A stretch of 64,000 nt of DNA from Hyalella azteca (lineage: Eukaryota > Arthropoda > Malacostraca > Amphipoda > Hyalellidae): contig NW_025935231.1 of the NCBI RefSeq assembly GCF_000764305.2, forward strand, positions 372,001 to 436,000, read 5' to 3'. The position numbers and the translations under genes are program-made. Position 1 is the first letter of the stretch. Every line of letters starts with the position of its first letter. The notes below the pieces were generated by a model. It saw nothing but the letters and a program-made list of their open reading frames with translations. It did not search any database and was not told where the DNA came from. Below, piece by piece: positions 11,113 to 21,626 of this stretch.

Positions 11113-11440
11113 ATTGTCACGGAAAACCTATCTCCTCCTACAGGTTTCAAGCTACAGCAATGAGACATACACCATTCGATTTGTAAGGAAATTACCTAAA
11201 AATTTGATGATCATTTTTTTGAATTTCTGTCTGGTTCGTTTTTTATATGGGGGAAAAGGGGGGGGAGGGGGGAAAAATGAGAAAAATGGGATAAAACGCG
11301 CATAAAAAAAAAACTAAGGGGAAAATGAGAAAAGTGATCAACAAATTTTTAGGTATGGTTCTTACGAACCGAATGATACGTGTCTCGATGTTGTAGGATG
11401 ATATTTGTAGGAGGAGATAGATTTTCTAAAGTACCCCCTT
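11113..11440. repeat. Long imperfect inverted repeat inside the TTAA element
   Basis: CTATCTCCTCCTACA at about 11127 is answered by TGTAGGAGGAGATAG at about 11407. Pairing continues inward through GAGACA..ACCATTCG and TACCTAAAAATTTG.TGATCA. Arms of about 100 bp enclose a G-rich and A-rich loop. Confidence 0.8.
11247..11276 (+). other. Candidate G-quadruplex tract
   Basis: GGGGG, AAAA, then GGGGGGGG, A, GGGGGG gives enough guanine for four tracts of three or more with short loops. It sits in the loop of the internal inverted repeat of the TTAA element. Confidence 0.6.
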
Positions 11441-11596
11441 TTTAGCCGTTTTCTATGAATTTCACGTTTTCTATCAATTTCTTCGAAAAATTTATGCGAG
11501 CAAACTGTTTTTGATTTTACATTTTACGTATGAATACGAAATTTCAGCAAGATTGGATGATAAATGTAGAAGTTAGAGGGTAGCCGGTCCCCTTAA

Positions 11597-12656
11597 GAAT
11601 GTATGACTATTGTTGTTTAGTTACAGTAACGGAGCAGAGAAATTGTTATGAAAATTTATCTTTCAGAGTCTCCACATTTCTTGGTCTGGTGCAGGGCAAT
11701 AGGAGAACAGGTATGGCTGTATAGAAGCTGTTTACTGCAAGCTCGTATTTACGAGTGCAATAAATTACAGAATAGAAAAATAAACGCCTTCTCAAGTGAC
11801 TGAAACTTTTCTTACTGCTTTCCCTAATATGGTTACCATCTCATCCTATCTCATCCCACTCTATCCTCTAGCCCGGATGCACGACCAGAAAAACTGTCGA
11901 GAGATGGCCGTGTCGGTCGAAGGTTCATGTCACCCAACGGAAATTACCTCTGGAGATCAGTGTTGTAAATAATGTGCATGGAAGCCACGATGAATGCACG
12001 CCAAAATAAAGAAGTTGCAGCTCGCTGGCTGGAATAAGGTGGAAGAGATCGCTTCGTCTTTATCAGCCTCCATCCGCTGTTCTTTGACGAGACGCGCCCG
12101 CCGCCAACGTACAGATTTAATGCGATGTTTTTTCAACTTCAATCACTTGACCCGACGACGGAAACTGATTTGTTAACGCCAGCGACTTCGAATAAATAAG
12201 TCTTGAGACAATTTTTTTAAAAGCGATAGAATTTACTTCGCTCAGAAAATTTTAGACATTAAATGGCGAGGAATGGTATCAGAGATCAGAGAATATAAGT
12301 GGATAGAATATTTTATTTTGAATTCAAAAGCAAATACTCGGGTAAGCCATCATAAGCCCACATCAACAGATAATGGAAACTTTATATGTATATAAGTATA
12401 ATGTATGGAGACTTTGAGAAAGCTTAAACGTTTTCTAAGCGTAGCTGGCGGCAAGATGAACGCTGCAACTTCAAAGGCAAGTCTATAAGCAATAAAGCTG
12501 CTAGCCTAGCCTCAAATTTTAACAATGACCTAGCAATTTGCCTTCATCAGCTTCCTTTAAAGGGCTTGCTAGAAACTACGCGCGTTGTCTCACCAAACCC
12601 CGGCCTCTGTTAAAGTGATCTTGAAAATAAGCTAGGAACATATATTTAATATAATC
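11597..12656. other. Spacer without a recognised gene
   Basis: 11990-12180 is open on both strands for about 60 codons and somewhat GC-richer than its surroundings, but the products are unrecognised. No repeats are seen. Confidence 0.3.
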
Positions 12657-12778
12657 CATCAAGAACTAAAAAGCAAAGAAAACAGCCAAAAATTTACCAT
12701 TTCTTTAAGAATGAAGGTTTTCATTCTTAAGAAATGATGAATTTTTAGGCAGTTTTCTTTGCATTTAAATTCTTGATA
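12657..12778. repeat. Long foldback hairpin, about 58-bp arms
   Basis: Left arm from ATCAAGAACTAAAAAGCAAA to TTCTTTAAGAATGAA. Right arm from TTCATTCTTAAGAAAT to GCATTTAAATTCTTGAT. The arms match with few mismatches around a loop of only a few bases. It could be a foldback element or a hairpin small-RNA source. Near-perfect pairing over the full arm is more than a typical animal microRNA precursor shows. Confidence 0.85.
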
Positions 12779-13646
12779 AATTTGCGATTTGGGCAATCAA
12801 GTGATTTTGATACTGACATAACTCAGTTGTGGCCCTTTCATTTACTTTAATTTTTCACAATTTCATTTTATATGAAAAAATGACATTCTCAATACCCATC
12901 GAGCGAAGGGCCGACACAAAATTAAGTTATCCAAGATATCCGACTTGCATTGTACTCAAAAAACATTCAAACACTCAAATACATTGTTTGTAACGAAGGA
13001 ATAAATGTCTGATTAAAATGAGATAAACTGAAAAATGTAGCAAATTTCTTCACACAAAAACAGGGTAATATCTCACGTTATCAAAACAATAATTTTATGC
13101 CATGGTTCTTTTTCTACTGGCCCAACAAAGCGAATTAATAAATGCCTGTTTGCCGTATTGCCAATAAATATATCAGAGTATTGGAAAAATAAACTGTTCA
13201 CCATCTGATATAAAACCCTTCATGCTTCCTTGGAAATAAAGTGTTATAGAGAAGTCTCGAAGAAACAAATTAATTGTAAAAAAGTCATAAATTTGATCTG
13301 CCCAGTTCTAAATTTTTTAAGGCTTTGGCTAGGCAAATTTTATCGAAACATAAAAATGAAGAAACAAGCTTTAAAAAATTATTTAGGTTATATGCATGGT
13401 TAGGCTAGGGTTACATGGTAATCAGGCATTTTTTGGTGTCTTCACTATACTTTACTAGATTTTATCGTGGTCGGGTTAAAGCATCATCATGAGAAAATAT
13501 TGAATTCATATAATTTTTCATAGTTACGATATTTCACATCAATTCTTTGCATCGTGACAATCGCAATATTTCCACGCAACATTCACACTATGACCTTAAT
13601 TAACATGGTCAAATTCCGCTTATATCATTTCTATATTATGGTTATC
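12779..13646. other. AT-rich spacer
   Basis: No gene or repeat is seen. Confidence 0.35.
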
Positions 13647-13729
13647 TTCCACTCATTTCACACGCTAAGATCATATTATGTATAAAACATATTACTTCCC
13701 ATTCATTTCATACGCTAAGATCATATTAC
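13647..13729. repeat. Direct duplication, 48-bp offset
   Basis: CATTTCACACGCTAAGATCA recurs 48 bp later with one change (TTTCATACGC), including the preceding CTTCC and following TATTA. Confidence 0.75.
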
Positions 13730-13748
13730 CTCATCAACATATTATTAC

Positions 13749-13813
13749 TATGTTCATATTACGTTCAGTACATAAGTACATAAGCATTAGTTACTGAGCG
13801 TAATATGAACATA
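13749..13813. repeat. Inverted repeat, 22-bp arms
   Basis: TATGTTCATATTACGTTCAG and its partner CTGAGCGTAATATGAACATA pair with one mismatch over 22 bp, separated by 21 bp rich in ACATAAG. Confidence 0.8.
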
Positions 13814-14294
13814 AGCATTTACATAACGTACATAAGCATTGAGCTATTAGTACATGTGCATTTTCCTCGCTCAAGCTCATGCGCAGTGATAGCCAAGCGA
13901 TCGAGACGATCGAGGCCCTCGTCAAACCTGCAGATTTTTTTCGGCCATCAGTCCGAGGTTGCGAGGTAATCTTTCAGGAGCGAGTACGGAGCTCGTCTAA
14001 AATTGCGCATTTCCAAGACTGATTGAATTTATGGCTCCAATATAGCATCTAATGCATAGAAATTTCGAGCCTCGCACACCAGCCCCAGTGAAAATACCTG
14101 GATGCACACGGGTGGCCACTGAAACGCCTGCCATACAAAATTTATGATATTATTGGCTATGGCATTTATAAATTTACAAGTAACGCCGGCAGATGCGCTC
14201 TTCTTTATTACTTCTTGTCTGCTGCAAGACCTCCTCTCTGCAGACTGCATAGAACCTAAGCATGCTTTATATGGGCTGTTTACTATTCGGCTGT
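13814..14294. other. Spacer
   Basis: No gene is recognised. 13860-14000 is GC-richer, with CGATCGAGACGATCGAGG. Short ORFs on both strands at 14029-14344 are unidentified. Confidence 0.3.
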
Positions 14295-14475
14295 GTACTG
14301 TTCAGTCCGACCAGCTGTTCAGTTACGCATTATTGTTCCACTAGTCTAAGCGGCTCAGTTACGCATTATTGTTCTACCAGTCCAACTAGCTCAGTTACGC
14401 ATTGCTGTGCTACTATTCCAAGCGGTTTAATTACGTATTATTGTTCCACCAGTCAAGCGACTCAGTTACGCAATA
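14295..14475. repeat. 36-bp minisatellite, five copies
   Basis: Units end in CAGTTACGCAT (or TTACGTAT, TTACGCAA) at about 14330, 14366, 14402, 14438 and 14474, with divergent middles (CCAGTC.AA.C...). Period 36 keeps one frame open, so the 131-codon ORF through it shows a 12-residue repeat and is not a gene. Confidence 0.85.
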
Positions 14476-14525
14476 GTGTTATATTATTCTTAACTCTTAA
14501 ATTACTCACTACAGTTCATAACCGT

Positions 14526-14578
14526 CATATCCTTGTTATACCTTGTTATATCCTTGTTATACCGTTATATCCTTGTTA
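14526..14578. repeat. Short ATATCCTTGTT array
   Basis: ATATCCTTGTT and ATACCTTGTT alternate about five times directly before the start of LINE homology. Confidence 0.8.
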
Positions 14579-15035
14579 TCCAAAAAACCTTGAACGAAGG
14601 AACTTTGCCGTCCGCCTGGAAAGAAGCTCAAGTAACACCATTGTTCAAAAAATGTGACAAAAGCAGCCCCGGCAACTATCGCCCTGTCAGTCTGACAAGT
14701 GTTGTTTGTAAGCTAATGGAATCTGTTGTGAGGGATAGGATTATACAGCCTCCCCGATGACATCGTTGGCGCTCCAAGTATGAACGCGTTCAAGAACAGA
14801 CTAGATAAAGCTATGGAAAAATATATGTTCAGATTTGAAATGCCTAGCCTAGCACCATATCGAACCCGGTGGAAGTCGAGTAGCTATTTCAAACTTTCGT
14901 CAGTCATGAAAAAATTCGGTCAAATGACCCAATTTCGATCTTCTGTGAACAAGGCACGAAAAGGAAAAGAATCGGCGACAGGCCACATCAGGCCTACACT
15001 GCAGCGCCGAGATCACTATGTTATGTTATGTTATA
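14572..15035 (+). mobile_element. Non-LTR retrotransposon relic, RT start joined to C-terminal end
   Basis: The first part reads in one frame to 14760 and contains LNEGTLPSAWKEAQVTPLFK, followed by CDKSSPGNYRPVSLTSVVCK and LMESVVRDRI. This is the N-terminal part of a LINE reverse transcriptase of the CR1/Jockey type. From about 14750 the frame shifts by one and reads LPDDIVGAPSMNAFKNRLDK, the usual extreme C-terminus of the same class. The whole palm and thumb, including the YADD-type catalytic box, are absent. The 3' end carries a TATGT microsatellite tail (about 15017-15035), then the hAT target site. The copy is dead by internal deletion and 5' truncation. Confidence 0.88.
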
Positions 15036-15043
15036 TTAATAAC

Positions 15044-15850
15044 CAGAGCTGGGCAGCGCTACTGTGAGATATAGCGGCCGCTACCGCTACCGCTACATGC
15101 TCTTAATGTAGCGGGCGCTACCGCTACAATTGCTTAAATGTAGCGCAGCTACCGCTACCGAAAATGTAGCGGCCGCTACATGTAGCGCGCTACTGCCCAC
15201 CTCTGGTAACAGCTAACATGTTGACACTATTAACAGGCTGAGGTTGACAACATTACACCGAAATCTTTCGTAAAGTTTTACTCTGTAATTTATATTATGT
15301 ATGTATCGTGCTGGTTTTCAAATAATATTTAATACTATTAAGTAAAATCTATAGGCTTTATCTATAAATGCAGCGGTAGCGCTGTAGCGATAAAACCTCG
15401 TATCGCTACTTAAATATGTAGCGGGCGCTACCGCTACCGCTACAATTGCTTAAATGTAGTGCCGCTGTAGCGGGAAACTTCTACATCTAAACACTTAGAG
15501 GTCTCTGCCAGCGGGCCCTGCGGTTCGTGGAAGGTTGAAACGACTAAGGACGAAGTCAGGAGAATATTTACTGAAGAGATTTGCAGAAATGACTTGAAAA
15601 CGCAAAATCCAATAACACTTGAAAGGTACATTTGACGAAAATCGTTATGGGCACAACAATGGGTATGAAGAAGTGGCTAGCTACTAGAGACTGACTACAT
15701 CCGACGACAGTTAGTCTAGCACATTTTTCTCTGCAGTCACCTGTCGAGTAGTGCGGCGGCTTCAAATCTAGTACACAAAGCGGGACCAATATCTGGCCCG
15801 CTACACCGCTACCGCTACCGCTACATGTAGCGCGCTACTACCCGCCTCTG
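15044..15850. mobile_element. hAT-like non-autonomous element with 8-bp TSD
   Basis: The left end is CAGAGCTGGGCAGCGCTAC and the right end, read inverted, is CAGAGGCGGGTAGTAGCGCG. The octamer TTAATAAC flanks both sides exactly (15036-15043 and 15851-15858). CAGAG-type termini with 8-bp duplications are the hallmark of hAT. Subterminal regions are full of TAGCGG and GCTACC hexamer runs (15066-15190, 15370-15475, 15795-15840). There is no transposase. A third terminus-like sequence, GCTACTGCCCACCTCTG, sits inside at 15189-15205. It inserted into the tail of the LINE relic, so it is younger. Confidence 0.9.
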
Positions 15851-15884
15851 TTAATAACTACCACAACGTTATTTGCAACAGCAC

Positions 15885-15994
15885 CATCACTCTCCCATCA
15901 CTCATCACTCTCCCATCACTCATCACTCTCCCATCACTCATCACTCTCCCATCACTCATCACTCTCCCATCACTCATCACTCTCCCATCACTCA
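15885..15994. repeat. 18-bp minisatellite, six copies
   Basis: The unit is CATCACTCTCCCATCACT, nearly perfect. Period 18 gives an open frame with the six-residue repeat HHSPIT. It starts about 25 bp after the hAT target duplication. Confidence 0.93.
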
Positions 15995-18900
15995 TATTCA
16001 TCTCTTCTATGTCAAGGGATTCAAGTCGGAATTTCCTTTATTCAATGGTCGAGTAATTTTGTTGAGTTTTAGATAAAATACAAAGCACTTCCTGTATATG
16101 TTATTTGAAGTTGAAATTTTATGACATGAATAACTGCATGAATTTGTGTTATTTAATCATAGAAATTAGTTTAATTGATTATTCGGCTTCACGGATTTAG
16201 ATTAATCCGGCTCACGGAATTTAAGAAAAACTGTTAACAGAGACGCCGAATTTTCGCTGTATATACTTCGAGTGATATAAATAAACCTCCTCAAAATTTG
16301 TATATTAAAAAGATTATATTTAATTAACTGTTCATAATTATTAGTAATAACTCGGAATTAAATGATCCCCTTTGATGATGCCACTTTGATTTTTTTAAAG
16401 ACATAAATAGCAATGATCATCGCAATTTTTATCCATTTTAACAAAATAAAATTCGACAGTCATTATGATTCGGAAATATATTGACGAAGTTGAATACTTC
16501 GAGTTAAATACTGGCACAAAATTCCGTAGATTTAATCGTTGATATACAGACTACGTGAAATCGAAATAGCACCGCATTCTTTATACCTTGGCTGGTGAAT
16601 AAACAGACTTGCTTTCCTGATAATCTGAGCCAAATATCATGATTACATCAGCTGATAGCAGGGTGAAATTTTACAGACATTAGCATGGACACGAATTTTT
16701 CTTTGCATTGCAACGGACCTAATGCACGTGAAAAACGGAGATGGCAGATATAGTTACCATGCTTGAAATACTAATTAAAAAGTATTTAAGTTATTTGTAA
16801 CAGTAGTCGTAAGTAAAATTTCATGACTGCCCCAGAATATTTATTCCATATCAATGGCCTCAACTCATAAAAATATTCTTTTTTAAAGTCCTCGGGATTA
16901 ACTGAAGGGATCAGAGAGATCAAGGCAATAACAGCAAGGCATTAATCCAACAAAAAGTAAGAGCTTTAGTTCTTAGAATAGAACGGGACTAAAATAATGT
17001 TGAGATGAGAATAAAGATTATTGCAGTTAGTTCAACAGCACGAAATAATTAAAGTTCATTAAACACTAACAAAATTAATAGAAGCGCATCTAATTAACGC
17101 GAATAAATTATGTGACCAGCATGGGAGGATTTTTTCTCAAGTTTTCTGTACATTATAATTAAACCAAAAGTTAATAATCTCTGCCCAGAATAGGACGAGT
17201 TAATCACTTTTATTGTACCGTTATTTCAAATAATTTTAGTAAACCTATGGCGCTTCCCATTGCGGAACAATATTTTCTTGAAGAGACAAAATTTAATTAA
17301 TTTTAGGGAAGCTATTCTATGAAGGACACATAAACTTTACCAGGTAATTTGCTTTTCAAAAGCAAGTGGAACTCTTGGGAAATTTCCAAGCTCACGCGAG
17401 AGTAATATTTTAGCCTGAAACACTCTGCAATTTAATCTATATTATCGCTAAATCATCTAAATGGATACAATACAAATACAATTGTTGTTCAAGTTTAATG
17501 CGTCAGTGCAGAAGCCGACAATGAAGGCATAGGTAGAAAGTCGTCTTTCCTAGGCAGAAATCGAAAAAGTTTGAAGCGACATCGAAGCCTCCACTAGAGG
17601 CCTAGGTTTGGGACTACAAAAGCGAACTTTTGATTGGAGAATTTTAATTAAAAATTTATCGTCAATTGAAGAAATTTCTCGCGAATGCGGGCAGTGGAGT
17701 CAAATTTCGAGAACTACTAGAGGCAGGCTACGAATAAAACGTGGTCTATACTTTGCTCGTAAGACTCTGTTATAAATGTATTTATTTAGAGAACAAAATT
17801 AACATTAGGATGCATTAAACTCTGTTAGAAAATAAAAACGCCTTTATTGGAGTCAGAAAATTCTAGGTAGGCCAGAAAAATTAGTGTCGGCAACGATTGA
17901 ATTTATGAACGCGGCTGCAAGTTATTGTTGGAACGGAAAATAAGATGAAAAAGGTTGCATGCTAAAAATTATTTGATCCTGATAAGAAGGCTGAACAAAC
18001 TGTAATAAGAATAGTGGCAGGAACGCAGGCTATTCAATATAATTTTTATAAACTCACAGAGTATTGATAAGAATTATAGTGGAGAAAAAAATAGTGGAGA
18101 AAAAAATGCAAATAATTTCCTTTTGAAAATCTTAAAGGTTTTTACGAAAAACCAAAATTTTTCGACAAAATTTCATTGACAACTTCGAAAAGGTAAAAAA
18201 TTAGTTTCCATAAATTTTATCATTAATAGCATCATCTTGAGACCAAGATAGGAGAATTTTTTTGCCCGTGAACCATTGAGAGTCTGGACTGATGGGAGGG
18301 TACTCGGGAAATGGCAAGAGCTCAGTAGCAGGATGGAAAGGGTCTCAGTCCTCAGTTTTGCCCTCAATTAGACTGGCGGAATGTTTGCTGAGGCAACAAA
18401 GTTCGCCGCCAGATGTCGCCGGTGCCCTGCTCGACAAACACAAACTTGAACAGATCTCGCGACCAAACACGCTGTGTCGGAGACACCGACGTCCTCTGAC
18501 TCTTATTTGCCTCACTTACGCAAGTTATCGTATATTTGTATCAATTCAAGTCGGTATATCATCAATTTATGATCAATTCAAGCCTTCTGGAAGCAATAAC
18601 CTTGATTTTCATCTCTTGACAGTGAGTTTTAAATAAATTTATTCACAATTGGCATACAAACTTTGCAACGTAATGACGAATCAATTATTTAAATATGATA
18701 ACCTTGATGACACAGCAATAGCGTGTAGCAGTCGCTTTACACGGAGCTGAATCGGCGCTGTTGTGAATACATTGTCTTGCTCTCCTGTCGCGCAAAGGCG
18801 AAGTGTTAAATCTGAAATTATAATTCGATTTAATGACAATTATTATAGCATTGTATTTGAATGTGCGAGTGCAGGACTGCGAAGACTACACGGGTGTTCA

Positions 18901-19034
18901 GGGTGTCAGGGTATGAATTTAGGATACAAATTATGAGCTTAACGATATAAAGTAACCGCGTGGCCAACACTGCATGTGACTATTAGTGGTTTGAAAATTA
19001 ATTCAGCGGTCATACGACCAAATTAAATATGGAT
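15995..19034. other. 3 kb AT-rich spacer
   Basis: No gene, array or transposon end is recognised. A 114-codon ORF at 18292-18636 is not repetitive but matches nothing I know. GTGGAGAAAAAAATA is duplicated in tandem near 18080. Confidence 0.35.
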
Positions 19035-19384
19035 CTACAAATGCAATAACAGGATAATTTTTTTTCTAGTATGACGGGATCATCGGTAATGCTGATAATC
19101 ATATATGCCATATATGCAACTGGATCTGCCCAGCAGATATATGGAGAATTAATTTTTTCAAATTATTTAAATAAATTTTATAGTGCCAATTTATATTTGT
19201 GAATTTAATGACATAAATGTCGATTTAAATCACCATAACAATCGGGTAAAAGTTTGACTGCCAAGATTTTATGTAAAATCGTTGCGCTATCGGATTCTAA
19301 ATATACATCAGAAACATTCATTTAATGACATCCTGAGAAATAACCAGCCTCAGCCATTACGCCATTCACATTCAATTTCACACT
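19035..19384 (+). repeat. Source copy of the 350-bp duplication
   Basis: This AT-rich segment is repeated without a difference that I can find at 21177-21526. This copy lies in continuous flanking sequence on both sides, so it is probably the genuine one. Confidence 0.85.
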
Positions 19385-19609
19385 ACAGCGCTCCCATCAA
19401 GCTCCATTTGCACTTTTGATCTTTACATTAGAGCTTCGATATAAGGCAAACTATGAAAGAATGTCCCCTTAGCTCCAGGTCGAGTAAAGTTTCCTGCATG
19501 AAGGTGTTAAGGATAGCAGGATCTTGAAGATCTCTCTCTTATATATATGTTACGATTTCGACGTTATTTTTGTGGATCTGCGTGATGTCATAGACGTACC
19601 TGCAAACAA
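19385..19609. other. Spacer
   Basis: Unique AT-rich sequence leads into the 15-bp array. No gene is seen. Confidence 0.3.
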
Positions 19610-20098
19610 CGTTCTGGTAAGCAACATTCCGGGAAGAAACGTTTTGGGAAGAAACATTCTGGGAAGAAACGTTCTGGCAAGAAACGTTTTTACGAGCAAC
19701 TTTCTGCTAAGCAACTTTCTGGGAAGCAACGTTTGGCAAGCAACGTTTGGCAAGCAACGTTCTGGCAATCAACGTTCTGGCAAACAACGTTCTGGCAAGC
19801 AACGTTCTGGCAAACAACGTTCTGGCAAGCAACGTTCTGGCAAGCTTCGTTCTGGCAAGCAACGTTCTGGCAAACAACGTTCTTGCAAGTTTCGTTCTGG
19901 CAAACAACGTTCTGGCAAGCTTCGTTCTGGCAAACAACGTTCTGGCAAACAACGTTCTTGCAAGCTTCGTTCTGGCAAACAACGTTCTGGCAAGCAATGT
20001 TCTGGCAAGCAATGTTCTGGCAAGCAACGTTGTGGCAAGCAACGTTCTGGTAACCAACGTTTTGACAAGCAACGTTATGGCAAGCAACGTTCCGGCAT
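19610..20098. repeat. 15-bp minisatellite, about 33 copies, open in all six frames
   Basis: The unit is AACGTTCTGGCAAGC with AAAC/AAGC/AAGT/GCTTC variants, and more divergent copies (GGGAAGA, GACAAGC) at both edges. No phase of the unit on either strand contains a stop, so forward ORFs of 193, 106 and 167 codons and minus-strand ORFs of 126 and 99 codons all cross it. There is no independent evidence of translation. Confidence 0.95.
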
Positions 20099-20102
20099 CA
20101 GT

Positions 20103-20248
20103 TGAGCAGCAGTTATTCAGCAGTTATCCAGCAGTTATTCAACAGTTATTCAGCAGTTATCCAGCAGTTATTCAACAGTTATTCAGCAGTTATCCAGCAG
20201 TTATTCAGCAGTTATACAGCAGTTATACAGCAGTTATTCAGCAGTTGT
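20103..20248. repeat. 11-bp minisatellite
   Basis: CAGCAGTTATT and CAGCAGTTATC units, with a few CAACAGTTATT and CAGTTATA variants, make about 13 copies. It begins directly after the 15-bp array. Confidence 0.92.
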
Positions 20249-20358
20249 GAGCGCGTTTAACACGAGAGGTAAACAGCCGGGGCAGCTTTTGGTGTCTCCG
20301 CTAACTTCGCTCAGCGAAACAAACAAGCGACTAACTACTAATTGCTGCGTCAATAGTT

Positions 20359-20484
20359 AGGTGATGGTGAGGGTGATGGTGAGGGTGAGGGTGAGGGTGA
20401 TGGTGAGGGTGATGGTGAGGTGATGGTGAGGTGATGGTGATGGTGAGGGTGATGGTGAGGGTGAGGGTGAGGGTGATGGTGAGT
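20359..20484. repeat. GGTGAT/GGTGAG hexamer array
   Basis: GTGATGGTGAGG words run for about 126 bp with irregular alternation of GAT and GAG. The plus strand is strongly G-rich. Confidence 0.92.
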
Positions 20485-21139
20485 GTTAATATCAATTAAC
20501 ACAATTCTTAACCTCACTATTCAACTAAGCAGTCATGTTTCAATTTTCCAGTCCCTCTGTTTTACTGCTTCGATAAATTCTCGCTCCTAAACCTGACGGC
20601 CTAACCAATCAGTGTTCAGAGATTCAGTAATCATCTCCAAACAATTGAAAATAAAGAAAATAATCACCTAATTAGGCGGCCTATGCAACGCTCGTGTCAG
20701 TTCTTTGTAATTCTTATAAATAAATTCTTTCGGAATTAAAGTTGAATTTTAAGAGGAACATAGATTTATTCTGTTCTTTTATTTCGGTGTGCGGTGCATT
20801 TCAATGTTTGTAACTGCTTGTTGCGATAGTAATATGATGCTATGATGTGATGCTTGTCGTTTGTGCTATGATACTGCACCATACTGTTCGATATTGAAGC
20901 ACAATGTGTTGCAGGGTCAATATATGTGGTATGATGGAGCGTTGCACTACCACACAATGTGCAGAGCTGAGCGTTCCGCAGCAATAGAACATAGCACATA
21001 GCACTGCTACATCACTCAACACCACACCGCATCACACTGATTCATCAAACCATACCACAATGGGACACAATGCTACATATCATGACACAACACAATACCG
21101 CGCCATACAGCACCACACAGCACCACACATCACCATACA
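20485..21139. other. Spacer ending in CACCACA-rich DNA
   Basis: AT-rich up to about 20980. From 21015 to 21139 words such as CACCACAC, CATACCACA and CAGCACCACA dominate without a fixed period. Minus-strand ORFs of 60-77 codons are unrecognised. Confidence 0.35.
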
Positions 21140-21176
21140 TGTCTCTTATACACATCTAGATGTGTATAAGAGACAG
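21140..21176. other. Nextera mate-pair junction adapter (artefact)
   Basis: TGTCTCTTATACACATCT is followed directly by AGATGTGTATAAGAGACAG: two Tn5 mosaic-end sequences back to back, the circularisation junction of Nextera mate-pair libraries. It is not genomic DNA. Confidence 0.97.
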
Positions 21177-21526
21177 CTACAAATGCAATAACAGGATAAT
21201 TTTTTTTCTAGTATGACGGGATCATCGGTAATGCTGATAATCATATATGCCATATATGCAACTGGATCTGCCCAGCAGATATATGGAGAATTAATTTTTT
21301 CAAATTATTTAAATAAATTTTATAGTGCCAATTTATATTTGTGAATTTAATGACATAAATGTCGATTTAAATCACCATAACAATCGGGTAAAAGTTTGAC
21401 TGCCAAGATTTTATGTAAAATCGTTGCGCTATCGGATTCTAAATATACATCAGAAACATTCATTTAATGACATCCTGAGAAATAACCAGCCTCAGCCATT
21501 ACGCCATTCACATTCAATTTCACACT
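21177..21526 (+). repeat. Artefactual 350-bp exact copy of 19035-19384
   Basis: It begins at the base after the adapter and stops at the base before the N at 21527. Exact identity with a locus 2.1 kb upstream and adapter-bounded edges indicate a chimeric mate-pair read used in gap filling. Confidence 0.93.
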
Positions 21527-21588
21527 NAAGAACAATCTGAGGATGCATCCAAGCTCCCGTCCAACCTCTCGTGCCCCGTCTCCTGCGT
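21527..21588. other. N plus short orphan fragment
   Basis: One undetermined base is followed by about 61 bp of unrelated sequence ending at the next adapter. Its true position in the genome is uncertain. Confidence 0.7.
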
Positions 21589-21626
21589 CTGTCTCTTATA
21601 CACATCTAGATGTGTATAAGAGACAG
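21589..21626. other. Nextera mate-pair junction adapter (artefact)
   Basis: The complete 38-base junction CTGTCTCTTATACACATCT plus its reverse complement. The ORF through it (21543-21740) contains VSYTHLDVYKRQ, the peptide this adapter encodes when translated. It is a known contaminant signature in protein databases. Confidence 0.98.

Larger units (their letters stand above)
10516..11592. mobile_element. TTAA-flanked TIR element, non-autonomous
   Basis: TTAA at 10512-10515 precedes GGGGACCGACTACCCT. The inverted partner AGGGTAGCCGGTCCCC is followed by TTAA at 11593-11596. A TTAA target suggests a piggyBac-type mechanism; that is inference, because no transposase is encoded. Internally a segment of about 70 bp is duplicated (10563-10634 and 10760-10830, both with CTTTCCAA.G.TACCACTGC). 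A large imperfect inverted repeat occupies 11113-11215 and 11325-11440. An 88-codon ORF inside is not recognisable. Confidence 0.8.

Noticed and set aside
21140..21176. Bacterial Tn5 insertion or transposon end
   Set aside because: Two mosaic ends abut directly with no transposon body, as in library adapters. The same junction recurs in unrelated places, including inside an array.
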